Part shown: piece by piece, positions 56,383 through 64,000 of the stretch | How positions within the stretch are numbered: position 1 is the stretch's first letter | How the letters are laid out: each line of letters opens with the position of its first letter | Assembly: GCF_002135435.1 (NCBI RefSeq) | Contig: NZ_NEGK01000006.1 | Location: forward strand, 124,001 to 188,000 | DNA length: 64,000 bases | Reading direction: 5' to 3' | From: Acinetobacter sp. ANC 3813 | Lineage (GTDB): Bacteria; Pseudomonadota; Gammaproteobacteria; Pseudomonadales; Moraxellaceae | Notes under the pieces: generated by a model | Told to the model about the DNA's origin: nothing | Seen by the model: only the letters and a program-made list of their open reading frames with translations | Database searches by the model: none | Translations under genes and position numbers: made by a program

Positions 56383-58209
56383 TTACTGGACATTCGGAGT
56401 ATCTAAAGGTTTATCTAAAGGCACGTTCATCAGACGCAGAGATTCCTGCATCACCCGTGCAAACACAGGAGCAGACACTGTACCGCCAAAATAGGCGCCT
56501 TTCGGGTTTTCGACCACAACCACCATTGCAATTCGCGGATCGCTCACTGGCGCAACCCCTGCAAACAGCGCACGGTATTCTGTGGTTGAATAACCCTTGC
56601 GGTCTGGGCGCAGCTTATGCGCTGTACCCGTTTTACCCGCCACACGGTAGCCTGAGACATTCGCTCGGGTTGCCGTACCGCCTGGCATGGTTGCAGACTC
56701 CATCATCAGCAGCACTTGGTCTGCAATTTTTGGATCAATCATCTGTTCGCCTTTGGGCTGATCTTCCAGCTTATACAGGCTTAATGGCATTTTAACGCCT
56801 TTATTGGCAATCATGGCATAGGCATCTGCAACTTGCAGTACAGTGGCATTCAAGCCATAGCCATAGGCCATGGTTGCAACTTCAGACACATTCCATTTGT
56901 TTTTAGGCAAAATCAAGCCGGCACTTTCACCGGGGAATTTCACCGCAGAACGCTGGCCAAAACCTAGACGCTGATAGAAAGTCGGTAAAGTTGCATATGG
57001 AAGCGACAGCGCAATTTTCGCCACACCTACGTTTGATGATTTTTGAATAATGCCGCCCAACGTCAGCGCGCCATAGTTGTGGGTATCACGGATGGTGTGG
57101 TTGCCGACGCGCATTGACCCCGGTGACGTATTCACCACGGTATTTGGCATGTATTTGCCACTTTCCAGCGCCATAGAGACGGTCAACGGCTTCATGGTTG
57201 AACCCGGCTCAAAAGAGTCGACCGCACCGCGGTTACGCATGGCATCTTTATTGCCCAAACTGTTTTTGTCATTTGGGTTATACGACGGCCAGCTGGTCAT
57301 CGCTAAAATTTCACCCGTTTTCACATCTACCGCTAAAGCTGTGGCTGAACGCGCGTTATTCGCTACGCCTGCGGCAGTCAGCTCACGGTACATAATATAT
57401 TGCAGGCGCGAATCAATACTCAGGGTAATATTTTCACCCGGTTCTACCGCTTTCACGACTTCCGGATCTTTCACCCGATTGCCTTTTTTGTCCCGGACAA
57501 TTTGCTGTTCGCCATCAATGCCCGCTAAACGGTTGTTCAGCTGCATTTCCAAGCCTTCAATTCCCATGCCCTCACTATTGGTCAAGCCAATAATTTGCGA
57601 GTTGGGCTGAGGCTGAGGATAGTAGCGCTTATAGTTTTTTTCTAAGTACACGCCTTGAAAATCACGTTTCAGAATCAATTCAGCCTGCTGCGGCGGAATT
57701 TCTTTCTGCAGCACCAAATAGCGCGAACGCGGGCGGTCGTTTAATTTTTTACGCAGATCACCGCGGTCTATCCCGACTGCATCTGCAAGTTCATCTAAAT
57801 TCAGGTTTTTATCCGGCAGCTGGCGTTTCAGCTTGCGGTTATTTGGCTCTTTTTCCAGCTGCGCACTGACTTCTTCATAGAGTTTTTTATTGTCAAAATA
57901 ATCGCGCGGATCCATCACCACTTTCATGACGGGTGTACTGATGGCCAAAGGCACCCCATGACGGTCGTAAATTACGCCGCGCATGGCTTTTACTTTTTCA
58001 GTTCTTAAAATATTGGCATTGGCTTTGTTCTGCAAAAAGTCTTTATTGATGACCTGCACATAAAAAGCGCGCCCCACCAAGGCCACAAAGCACAGCAGCA
58101 CCACACCCCACATGAGGTAAAAGCGCCACATTTCAACACTAATGACATTTCGCTCTGTCACTGACTGCTGCTTTTTCCGTACTGTTTGCTTAATTTTCTT
58201 ATCAACCAT
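56383..58209 (-). CDS. ftsI: Septal transpeptidase FtsI (PBP3)
   Basis: A 608-residue class B penicillin-binding protein that cross-links septal peptidoglycan with FtsW. There is one transmembrane helix (about 27-50), a pedestal domain and a transpeptidase domain with SxxK (GSTMK), SSN (KSSNVG) and KTG (AGKTGTAHK) motifs in order. It is the target of several beta-lactams. It follows ftsL by 13 bases in the cell-division cluster. Confidence 0.97.
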   Translation of the reverse strand: MVDKKIKQTVRKKQQSVTERNVISVEMWRFYLMWGVVLLCFVALVGRAFYVQVINKDFLQNKANANILRTEKVKAMRGVIYDRHGVPLAISTPVMKVVMDPRDYFDNKKLYEEVSAQLEKEPNNRKLKRQLPDKNLNLDELADAVGIDRGDLRKKLNDRPRSRYLVLQKEIPPQQAELILKRDFQGVYLEKNYKRYYPQPQPNSQIIGLTNSEGMGIEGLEMQLNNRLAGIDGEQQIVRDKKGNRVKDPEVVKAVEPGENITLSIDSRLQYIMYRELTAAGVANNARSATALAVDVKTGEILAMTSWPSYNPNDKNSLGNKDAMRNRGAVDSFEPGSTMKPLTVSMALESGKYMPNTVVNTSPGSMRVGNHTIRDTHNYGALTLGGIIQKSSNVGVAKIALSLPYATLPTFYQRLGFGQRSAVKFPGESAGLILPKNKWNVSEVATMAYGYGLNATVLQVADAYAMIANKGVKMPLSLYKLEDQPKGEQMIDPKIADQVLLMMESATMPGGTATRANVSGYRVAGKTGTAHKLRPDRKGYSTTEYRALFAGVAPVSDPRIAMVVVVENPKGAYFGGTVSAPVFARVMQESLRLMNVPLDKPLDTPNVQ

Positions 58210-58222
58210 GGTACAGCTAGCC

Positions 58223-58555
58223 TTATTTTTTCTCTTCTGAAGTCTGCGGTAAAGAAATCACAACCGTTTGCGCCACAGGCGGTGAGTACATCCGCAGCTG
58301 CGTCACCGCACGTGTGCCAATTTGCGCTGTTGCGCCAAAAGTCTGCTGTTCAATCAGCAAGCGGCCCCACTCTGCGTTCAGGTCATCCCGTTCACGCACA
58401 TAGGTACTCAGCTTGCGGTAATCCTGACGGTATTCAAAGACTTGAAACACCACAAAAACTGCGCTTAAGAACACCAGCGCGAGTAAAATGGCATAAGTCA
58501 CAGCTTTTTTCAGTTTTAAATTATCTGGCGCTTTTTCAGTTGCTTCGGTTTTCAT
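58223..58555 (-). CDS. ftsL: Cell division protein FtsL
   Basis: A 110-residue bitopic membrane protein. A short cytoplasmic N terminus is followed by one transmembrane helix (about residues 19-39) and a periplasmic coiled coil (YRKLSTYVRERDDLNAEWGR) with LLIEQQTFGA, matching FtsL size and layout. It works with FtsB and FtsQ to activate FtsWI. Weak sequence conservation is usual for FtsL; the position between rsmH and ftsI makes the call firm. Confidence 0.92.
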   Translation of the reverse strand: MKTEATEKAPDNLKLKKAVTYAILLALVFLSAVFVVFQVFEYRQDYRKLSTYVRERDDLNAEWGRLLIEQQTFGATAQIGTRAVTQLRMYSPPVAQTVVISLPQTSEEKK

Positions 58556-58565
58556 TATTCGCCTA

Positions 58566-59477
58566 TTAAGCTAAACGTTCCGCTACGCGAAGCCAAGCAC
58601 TGCGTGAACGCGGATTGGCTTTCACTTCCTCTTCACTGGCGCGGACGCGGTCAATCTTTTTCAGTCTGCGGGTATCTTCCCGTTTTTGCGGCAAGCCCCA
58701 GCCAGTGTCTTCAGCTAAGGTAGATTCTTTTTGGATAAATTGTTTAATTAATCGATCCTCCAGCGAGTGGAAACTGATCACCGCCAAAGTTCCCTTCGGC
58801 TTCAGCACCTCCACAGCTTGAGGCAAGAAAGCTTCAATATCATCTAATTCTTTGTTAATGGCAATACGAATTGCCTGAAATGTACGGGTTGCAGCATGTT
58901 TATTTTTTTCCCATTTCGGGTGCGCGACTTTTACAATTTCCGCCAATTGCGCTGTTGTATCAATATAGCCCGCATTTTTGATCGCTTTGGCAATACGGCG
59001 GCTGTAACGCTCTTCACCATATTTAAAGATGATATTCGCTAAATCTTCTTCGCCAATATCGACCAGCCATTGTGCAGCAGTCGGCCCTTGCGAGTTATCC
59101 ATGCGCATATCCAGCGGACCATCTTTCATAAAGCTGAAACCGCGCTCTGCCTGATCCAATTGCGGAGAAGATACACCTAAATCCGCCATGACGCCGTCAA
59201 CCAGTTCAATGCCTCGCGCATTCAGCTCATGCTGCATATCTGCAAAGCTGGCATGAATAATGGTGAACCGTGAATCTTCCGCTTCTAAAACGGCTGCTGT
59301 TTCTAAAGCTTGCGGGTCTTTATCGAAAGCATAAACATGTGAATTTTCATCTAACTTTGAGAGCAATAAGCGCGTATGCCCGCCGCGGCCAAAAGTTCCA
59401 TCGATATAAATTCCTGTATTCCGCCCTGCAAGCAAGGCATCAATGGTTTCATTAAGTAATACAGAAATATGCGACAT
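58566..59477 (-). CDS. rsmH: 16S rRNA (cytosine-1402-N4)-methyltransferase
   Basis: A 303-residue SAM-dependent enzyme that methylates C1402 in the ribosomal P site. It starts MSHISVLLNETIDAL and shows GTFGRGGHTRLLL (SAM binding), DGVMADLGVSSPQLD, RGFSFMKDGPLDMRMD and the C-terminal FHSLEDRLIKQF. It is the first gene of the division/wall cluster. No mraZ is found upstream within the 324-base gap, unlike the common mraZ-rsmH order. Confidence 0.97.
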   Translation of the reverse strand: MSHISVLLNETIDALLAGRNTGIYIDGTFGRGGHTRLLLSKLDENSHVYAFDKDPQALETAAVLEAEDSRFTIIHASFADMQHELNARGIELVDGVMADLGVSSPQLDQAERGFSFMKDGPLDMRMDNSQGPTAAQWLVDIGEEDLANIIFKYGEERYSRRIAKAIKNAGYIDTTAQLAEIVKVAHPKWEKNKHAATRTFQAIRIAINKELDDIEAFLPQAVEVLKPKGTLAVISFHSLEDRLIKQFIQKESTLAEDTGWGLPQKREDTRRLKKIDRVRASEEEVKANPRSRSAWLRVAERLA

Positions 59478-59801
59478 ATAGAGGGTTTCAGCACGTAAAA
59501 AAGTAACTGCATATTATTACCTTGTTTTAATAAAGCTCCAAACGACTTTTTGTTGGAAAATATTATTTTTCATGGGGAAAACCGTTTTTATGATCAACGG
59601 CACCGCATTATCGTCATTTGAGATTTATAAAGTATGCATGATGCCGAAATTTCAATTCTGACTGCAGTTCGTAATCACTGCCTTTCCAACATTAAAGAAT
59701 TGCACCACTGCATATCCCCGCAAGTGCAATTCAGAAAATCAGCAATATTTTCTGATACAAAAAAAGCCAATCCGAAGATTGGCTTTTCACATAATTTGCG
59801 A
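59478..59801. other. Intergenic region with three consecutive hairpins between rsmH and a sulfate-binding gene
   Basis: No gene is supported. Hairpin 1: GAATTGCAC/GTGCAATTC (59697-59732). Hairpin 2: TCAGAAAAT/ATTTTCTGA (59731-59755). Hairpin 3: the terminator of the sulfate-binding gene (59759-59788). The part near 59480-59560 should contain the rsmH promoter. A plus-strand small RNA ending at hairpin 3 is possible but I see no good promoter for it. Confidence 0.5.
59759..59788 (-). terminator. UUCG-capped terminator after the first sulfate-binding gene
   Basis: On the minus strand AAAAGCCAATC-TTCG-GATTGGCTTTTTTT forms a stem closed by a stable UUCG tetraloop. Confidence 0.9.
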
Positions 59802-60821
59802 TTAACGCTTTGTGTTATAAATCTGATCAAAAGTCGCGCCATTTACGAAATGCGTTTGCTGCGCTTTGGCCCAGCCGCCAAACACTTCATCAATGGTAAA
59901 GGTCTTTAATGGCGGGAACTGCGCTTTATATTTTTCCAAAACGGCTGCATTACGCGGACGGTAGAAATGTTTAGCTGCCATTTCCTGACCTAAAGGCGAA
60001 TATAAATAGTTGATATAGCCTTTTGCCAGCCATTTATTGCCATCTTTTTCAACCGTTTTATCCACAATTGCCACCGATGGTTCTGTCAAAATAGACATAG
60101 AAGGATACACAATATCAAATTTGCCTTTGCCCAGTGTTTTTTGTGTCACTAAAGCTTCATTTTCCCAAGTCAAAAGTACATCGCCAATGCCGCGCTCTGC
60201 AAACGTTGTCATCGATGCGCGGGCTGCCGAGTCCATCACTTTCACGTTATGGTACATTTTGCCGACAAAATCTTTGGCTTTCGCATCATTGCCGCCCGGC
60301 TGCTTCAATGCATAGCCCCATGCAGACAGATACACCCAGCGCGGCAAACCGCCCGTTTTCGGGTTAGGTGTAATAATCTGCACACCCGGCTTGGTTAAAT
60401 CTGACCAATCTTTAATGTGCTTAGGATTGCCTTTGCGCACCATAAATACAATTGTCGAGGTATACGGCGCAGAGTTATGCGGAAACTCTTTTTGCCAGCC
60501 CGGCTGAATTTGACCAGATTTCACGATCTCATCAATATCATTGGCCAGCGCCAAAGTCACGACATCTGCTTTTAAGCCATCCACAACTGAGCGGGCCTGC
60601 TTGCCTGAACCGCCATGTGACTGTTTAAAGTCCACAGTTTTACCTGTACGCGCTTTCCAGTACGCGCCAAATGATTTGTTGAATTCATCGTAAAATTCAC
60701 GCGTTGCATCATAAGAGACATTTAAGAATTCACGGTCTGCCGCATGCGCAGCACCCGAGCTGAGTGCAAAACCTGCTGACAGCACCGCAGCGCTGAAGAA
60801 TACTTTCAATTGTTTTTTCAT
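59802..60821 (-). CDS. sbp: Periplasmic sulfate-binding protein (paralogue A)
   Basis: A periplasmic solute-binding protein of about 339 residues of the sulfate/thiosulfate family. A signal peptide ends at SGAAHA (about residue 27). Family text: [49 protein letters not shown] and [22 protein letters not shown]. It captures sulfate for an ABC importer (CysTWA), not found in this window. I start at 60821 (MKKQLKVFF), which gives a normal signal peptide; the frame reaches 60836. It is a close paralogue of the gene at 61065-62069, in tandem, but with a 243-base gap. Confidence 0.92.
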   Translation of the reverse strand: MKKQLKVFFSAAVLSAGFALSSGAAHAADREFLNVSYDATREFYDEFNKSFGAYWKARTGKTVDFKQSHGGSGKQARSVVDGLKADVVTLALANDIDEIVKSGQIQPGWQKEFPHNSAPYTSTIVFMVRKGNPKHIKDWSDLTKPGVQIITPNPKTGGLPRWVYLSAWGYALKQPGGNDAKAKDFVGKMYHNVKVMDSAARASMTTFAERGIGDVLLTWENEALVTQKTLGKGKFDIVYPSMSILTEPSVAIVDKTVEKDGNKWLAKGYINYLYSPLGQEMAAKHFYRPRNAAVLEKYKAQFPPLKTFTIDEVFGGWAKAQQTHFVNGATFDQIYNTKR

Positions 60822-61064
60822 AGCCGTACAAAACATTTATCATTAATACTGCTAAATATATAAAAGAAAGCGTTAAAGCTCAATCCACTCAATGCCAGAC
60901 CAAGTACAGCAAAATCAACCACATCAAATTTAATACATTGTTTTATTAAATAAAATATCAAAACAGTTTACTTTTTCTTTATATATCCGGTTTTATTCTT
61001 TATATATCACAAAAATGGATAACCTAAATTATCCACCTTGCACGCTACTTCACATAAAGCAATT

Positions 61065-62069
61065 TTAATTATTCTTTTCACTGTAAATTTGGTCAAAGAC
61101 AGCGCCATTCACAAAATGGGTTTTCTGCGCTTTGGCCCAGCCGCCAAACACTTGATCTATCGTAAACGTTTTCACTTTTGGAAATTGCGCAGCATATTTA
61201 GCAGCGGCCTTGGAGTCACGCGGACGGAAATGGTATTTTGCAGCCAGCTCCTGCCCTTTAGGCGAATACAAATAATTCAAATAGCCTTTAGCTAAATTGC
61301 GATTGCCATTTTTATCGACGGTTTTGTCTACAATAGCCACTGACGGCTCTGCCAAAATTGAAATTGATGGATACACCACATCAAATTTATCTTTGCCTAG
61401 GCCCTGTGTCGCCAGCAAAGCTTCATTCTCCCAAGACAGCAGCACGTCGCCAATGCCGCGTTCAGCAAATGTCGTCAATGATCCGCGCGCGCCTGAATCC
61501 AGCACTTTGACATTGCCATACAGTTTTTTAACCAGCGCTTTGGCTTTGGCATCATTGCCGCCCGGCTGTTTTAAAGCATAGCCCCAAGCCGATAGATAAA
61601 TCCAGCGCGGCGCGCCGCCTGTTTTCGGATTTGGGGTAATAATTTCTACGCCCGGCTTGGTCAAATCATTCCAGTCTTTTATATTTTTAGGATTGCCTTT
61701 ACGCACCAAAAACACAATGGTCGAGGTATAAGGCGCAGAATGATTCGGAAATTCTTTTTGCCAGTTTTTATCAATCTGACCGCTATTTACAATTTCATCA
61801 ATATCATTGGCCAGCGCCAAAGTCACCACATCGGCCTGCAAACCTGTCGCTACCGCCCTTGCCTGCTTGCCCGAACCGCCATGTGACTGCTTAAAATCGA
61901 CCTCTTGACCCGTACGCTGTTTCCAAAAAGCGCCAAAGGCTTGGTTATATTCCTGATAAAATTCACGTGTAGGGTCATACGATACATTTAAAAATTCTTT
62001 GGCCGCATAAGCCTGTGCCCCTGCACCCGCCAAAAGCGCCAAAATTCCAGCTGATATTGTTTTTTTCAT
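61065..62069 (-). CDS. Periplasmic sulfate-binding protein (paralogue B)
   Basis: A 334-residue sulfate/thiosulfate-binding protein with signal peptide to about residue 22 (GAQAYA). It shares nearly all family text with paralogue [66 protein letters not shown] and the shared ending with [15 protein letters not shown]. Both probably load one ABC transporter encoded elsewhere; differences in affinity or in sulfate versus thiosulfate preference are possible. No strong terminator follows it, so some transcripts may extend into paralogue A. Its promoter is in the 62070-62449 gap. Confidence 0.92.
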   Translation of the reverse strand: MKKTISAGILALLAGAGAQAYAAKEFLNVSYDPTREFYQEYNQAFGAFWKQRTGQEVDFKQSHGGSGKQARAVATGLQADVVTLALANDIDEIVNSGQIDKNWQKEFPNHSAPYTSTIVFLVRKGNPKNIKDWNDLTKPGVEIITPNPKTGGAPRWIYLSAWGYALKQPGGNDAKAKALVKKLYGNVKVLDSGARGSLTTFAERGIGDVLLSWENEALLATQGLGKDKFDVVYPSISILAEPSVAIVDKTVDKNGNRNLAKGYLNYLYSPKGQELAAKYHFRPRDSKAAAKYAAQFPKVKTFTIDQVFGGWAKAQKTHFVNGAVFDQIYSEKNN

Positions 62070-62449
62070 GCTATTTGCTCAAATAGTTTATTAAATGCAC
62101 TATATAAAGCAAAAATATATTTAACAATCAGTTGCTTATAATATTAAATCCAGTGCATATCTCTTTTAAAGATATGCAGAAATTACTGCACATTTGCCGG
62201 TTTTCTGCTAAACCCCGTGCTAATAAGCGCTTCTCCATGCTGTCTCCACAGTTATTTGTTACAAATACTGTCAAGTAAGGACAAATCTGACCAATTTGGT
62301 ATACTCAAGTTGAAGGTTATTTATATTTTTTGTAAAAAGTGTGACGCAGTTCTACTTTTTTATTGCAAAAGATGGTTTAATCGTTGTACAAATATTAAAA
62401 ACAACCAAACTAGAATGGTTTTAATATCAATTCAGGGGGAAGTTTGAAC
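62070..62449. other. 380-base divergent intergenic region with a palindrome
   Basis: It lies between the sulfate-binding gene (-) and a small secreted protein gene (+). It contains a perfect palindrome TATTTGT-T-ACAAATA at 62253-62267, a candidate operator, and TTGCAA...TACAAA-type promoter text at 62363-62392. A Cys-rich 76-codon frame (62217-62447) has no family features and is probably chance. Confidence 0.45.
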
Positions 62450-62749
62450 ATGAAATCACCTTTAATTCAAGCATTGTGCTTAAGCATTGGCTTAGCATTT
62501 ACAGTGCAGTCAGGACATTCAGCCGCTATTAGCAAACCAGCCAATGGCAAGGTAACAATGCCGGCAGACAAAAAGTCGCCAATTGAAAAAGCGCTGAACC
62601 AGCAAAAAAATGAAAATAAATTGCAGTCAGATGACAATTTAAAAGTCTTAACATCTATTAAGGCTGAACCGACCCAAAATTTCTTTGCATCACAAAACCA
62701 AAGCTTTACGCGCTTTATTCAATCGCTGTTTATGCAAAACCAATCTTGA
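62450..62749 (+). CDS. Small secreted protein of unknown function
   Basis: A 99-residue protein with a clear signal peptide (MKSPLIQALCLSIGLAFTVQ..., cleavage likely after HSA near residue 25). The mature part is short, polar and rich in Lys, Gln, Asn and Ser (SPIEKALNQQKNENKLQSDD) with a more aromatic C terminus (NFFASQNQSFTRFIQSLF). There is no Cys in the mature part and no recognised domain. GGGGGAA lies seven bases before the ATG; an in-frame TTG two codons upstream is less likely. A terminator follows. I do not recognise the family. Confidence 0.65.
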   Translation: MKSPLIQALCLSIGLAFTVQSGHSAAISKPANGKVTMPADKKSPIEKALNQQKNENKLQSDDNLKVLTSIKAEPTQNFFASQNQSFTRFIQSLFMQNQS

Positions 62750-62788
62750 TCCGCAGCAGGCTTCACCCCCTATTTGAAGCCTGAACAC

Positions 62789-62837
62789 AGCCCAATCACC
62801 GAATGTTGAATTAAGCATTAAGTGATTGGGCTTTTTC
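62789..62837 (+). terminator. Terminator between the small secreted protein gene and gltX
   Basis: AGCCCAATCAC (62789-62799) and GTGATTGGGCT (62822-62832) form an 11-bp stem with a 22-base loop and a T-run. A TATAAT at 62840-62845 directly after it is a probable -10 of gltX. Confidence 0.8.
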
Positions 62838-62878
62838 GTTATAATAGTTCCAATTTACATTCTGAATAATATCCAGTT

Positions 62879-64000
62879 ATGACAGTCCGTACCCGTATTG
62901 CACCTTCTCCTACTGGCTTTCCTCATGTAGGAACTGCCTATATCGCCCTGTTTAACCTTTGCTTTGCAAAGCAGCATGGCGGCGAATTCATCCTTCGTAT
63001 TGAAGATACAGATCAGCTGCGTTCTACGCCTGAATCTGAAAAAATGATTTTAGATTCTTTACGCTGGTTAGGCCTGAACTGGTCTGAAGGTCCAGACGTG
63101 GGCGGCCCGCATGCGCCTTACCGCCAATCTGAACGTATGGGCATTTACAAGCAATATGCTTTAGAACTGGTTGCAAAAGGCCATGCATTTTACTGTTTCG
63201 CAACCGCTGAAGAGTTGGATCAGATGCGTGTAGAACAGCAAGCGCGCGGTGAAACACCGCGTTATGACGGCCGCGGCTTATTACTGTCAGAAGAAGAAGT
63301 ACAGCGCCGCCTTGCTGCTGGCGAAGCGCATGTTATCCGCATGAAAGTGCCAACTGAAGGTATTTGCACATTTGAAGATATGCTGCGCGGTGAAGTTGAA
63401 ATTCCTTGGGCGCAAGTCGATATGCAAATTCTGTTAAAAACAGACGGCTTGCCAACATATCACCTAGCGAACGTTGTTGATGACCATTTGATGGAAATTA
63501 CCCACGTGATCCGCGGTGAAGAATGGATTCCTTCTGCGCCGAAGCACCAATTGCTGTACCAATACTTTGGCTGGAACATGCCAGTACTGTGCCACATGCC
63601 ATTACTGCGCAACCCGGATAAATCAAAACTGTCAAAACGCAAAAATCCAACTTCTATTAACTATTATAAAGACATCGGTGTGCTGCCTGAAGCTTTGCTG
63701 AACTACTTAGGCCGCATGGGCTGGTCAATGCCGGATGAAAGCGAGAAGTTTACGCTGGCTGAAATGATCGAAAACTTCAACATTAAGCGTGTTTCTCTTG
63801 GCGGTCCAATTTTTGATGTTGAAAAACTCAATTGGTTAAACGGTCAATGGATTAAAGGCTTAACGCCTGGCCAACTGCTCGACACCTTATTGGCATGGAA
63901 AGCAGACCGTCAAACCCTTGAAGAAATTGCTGCTGCTATTCAGCCGCGTATTAACTTGCTGTCTGAAGCAGTGAATTGGGCTGGATTCTATTTCAATCAG
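62879..64000 (+). CDS. gltX: Glutamyl-tRNA synthetase (partial, runs off the right edge)
   Basis: The first 374 codons are present. The enzyme charges tRNA-Glu with glutamate. The class I signatures are seen: [15 protein letters not shown] (HIGH-like, here PHVGT) at residues 9-23 and [10 protein letters not shown] (KMSKS-like, residues about 247-256). Other family text includes [33 protein letters not shown] and [19 protein letters not shown]. The C-terminal anticodon-binding domain is only begun. A TATAAT lies 34-39 bases upstream of the ATG. Confidence 0.96.
   Translation, partial: MTVRTRIAPSPTGFPHVGTAYIALFNLCFAKQHGGEFILRIEDTDQLRSTPESEKMILDSLRWLGLNWSEGPDVGGPHAPYRQSERMGIYKQYALELVAKGHAFYCFATAEELDQMRVEQQARGETPRYDGRGLLLSEEEVQRRLAAGEAHVIRMKVPTEGICTFEDMLRGEVEIPWAQVDMQILLKTDGLPTYHLANVVDDHLMEITHVIRGEEWIPSAPKHQLLYQYFGWNMPVLCHMPLLRNPDKSKLSKRKNPTSINYYKDIGVLPEALLNYLGRMGWSMPDESEKFTLAEMIENFNIKRVSLGGPIFDVEKLNWLNGQWIKGLTPGQLLDTLLAWKADRQTLEEIAAAIQPRINLLSEAVNWAGFYFNQ

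Noticed and set aside
59634..59909. 91-codon plus-strand frame between rsmH and the sulfate-binding gene.
   Set aside because: It runs through three hairpins and into the antisense of the sulfate-binding gene; no coding features.
61016..61036. GGATAA/TTATCC inverted repeat containing a near DnaA box, upstream of sulfate-binding gene A.
   Set aside because: Only 8 of 9 bases match the box, arms are six bases and no further boxes are close; it fits chance in AT-rich DNA.
62217..62447. Cys-rich 76-codon frame before the small secreted protein gene.
   Set aside because: It covers the promoter region and a palindrome, has no ribosome binding site, and ends at the next gene's start.

Overview
The window is a contiguous piece of a gamma-proteobacterial chromosome that I assign to Acinetobacter (Moraxellaceae). 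The reasons are the pilMNOPQ-aroK-aroB-SPOR protein-gltB-gltD order, a lipase foldase gene lying upstream of its lipases, a SpoT whose synthetase domain is degenerate, a pilin gene followed by an O-antigen-ligase-type oligosaccharyltransferase next to bfd/bfr, and a division/wall cluster that starts at rsmH and stops at mraY. The species cannot be fixed from the sequence alone. I see no insertion sequence, prophage, CRISPR array, rRNA or tRNA gene. Most of the window is conserved core genome.

Layout. 1-6.5 kb: end of serA, two related EamA-type exporters flanking an opposed large lipoprotein, a hemerythrin-like protein, a TSUP permease and truB. 6.6-10.3 kb: lipase foldase and two tandem secreted lipases. 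10.8-13 kb: rpsP-rimM-trmD-rplS, read leftward. 13.1-21 kb: minor-pilin operon fimU-pilV-pilW-pilX-pilY1 and two pilE-type genes (the DNA-uptake/type IV pilus tip set). 21.2-25.6 kb: ispH, then divergent gmk, rpoZ and spoT. 25.6-27.1 kb: ridA, Fur-box-controlled bfd, and bfr. 27.2-30.9 kb: two major-type pilin genes facing each other, one followed by a glycan ligase and the other by a sulfatase/phosphotransferase-fold membrane enzyme. 31-33.3 kb: lemA with two TPM-domain genes. 33.4-40.6 kb: a predicted metal-dependent hydrolase, gltD and gltB. 41-48.7 kb: pilMNOPQ-aroK-aroB-SPOR gene. 48.9-51.4 kb: PBP1A, divergent from pilM. 51.5-59.5 kb: rlmA-type methyltransferase and rsmH-ftsL-ftsI-murE-murF-mraY. 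59.8-62.1 kb: two sulfate-binding proteins. 62.4-64 kb: a small secreted protein and the start of gltX.

The strongest theme is type IV pili. Alignment complex, secretin, minor pilins, PilY1 and two major-type pilins are all here; the motor ATPases, PilC and PilD are not. Both major-type pilin genes have a -24/-12 (sigma-54) promoter with a TGTCAC element upstream, so they are probably co-regulated by RpoN with PilSR. Each is coupled to a different AT-rich membrane enzyme able to decorate a surface protein. I infer two convergent pilin plus pilin-modification cassettes, and this is the best candidate here for an under-described system.

Other points to check: a bacterioferritin that keeps the haem ligand but has lost most ferroxidase ligands; a cluster of three DnaA-box matches between gltB and gltD; a SpoT that looks hydrolase-only; and intergenic hairpin sets after the second lipase and between rsmH and the sulfate-binding protein.
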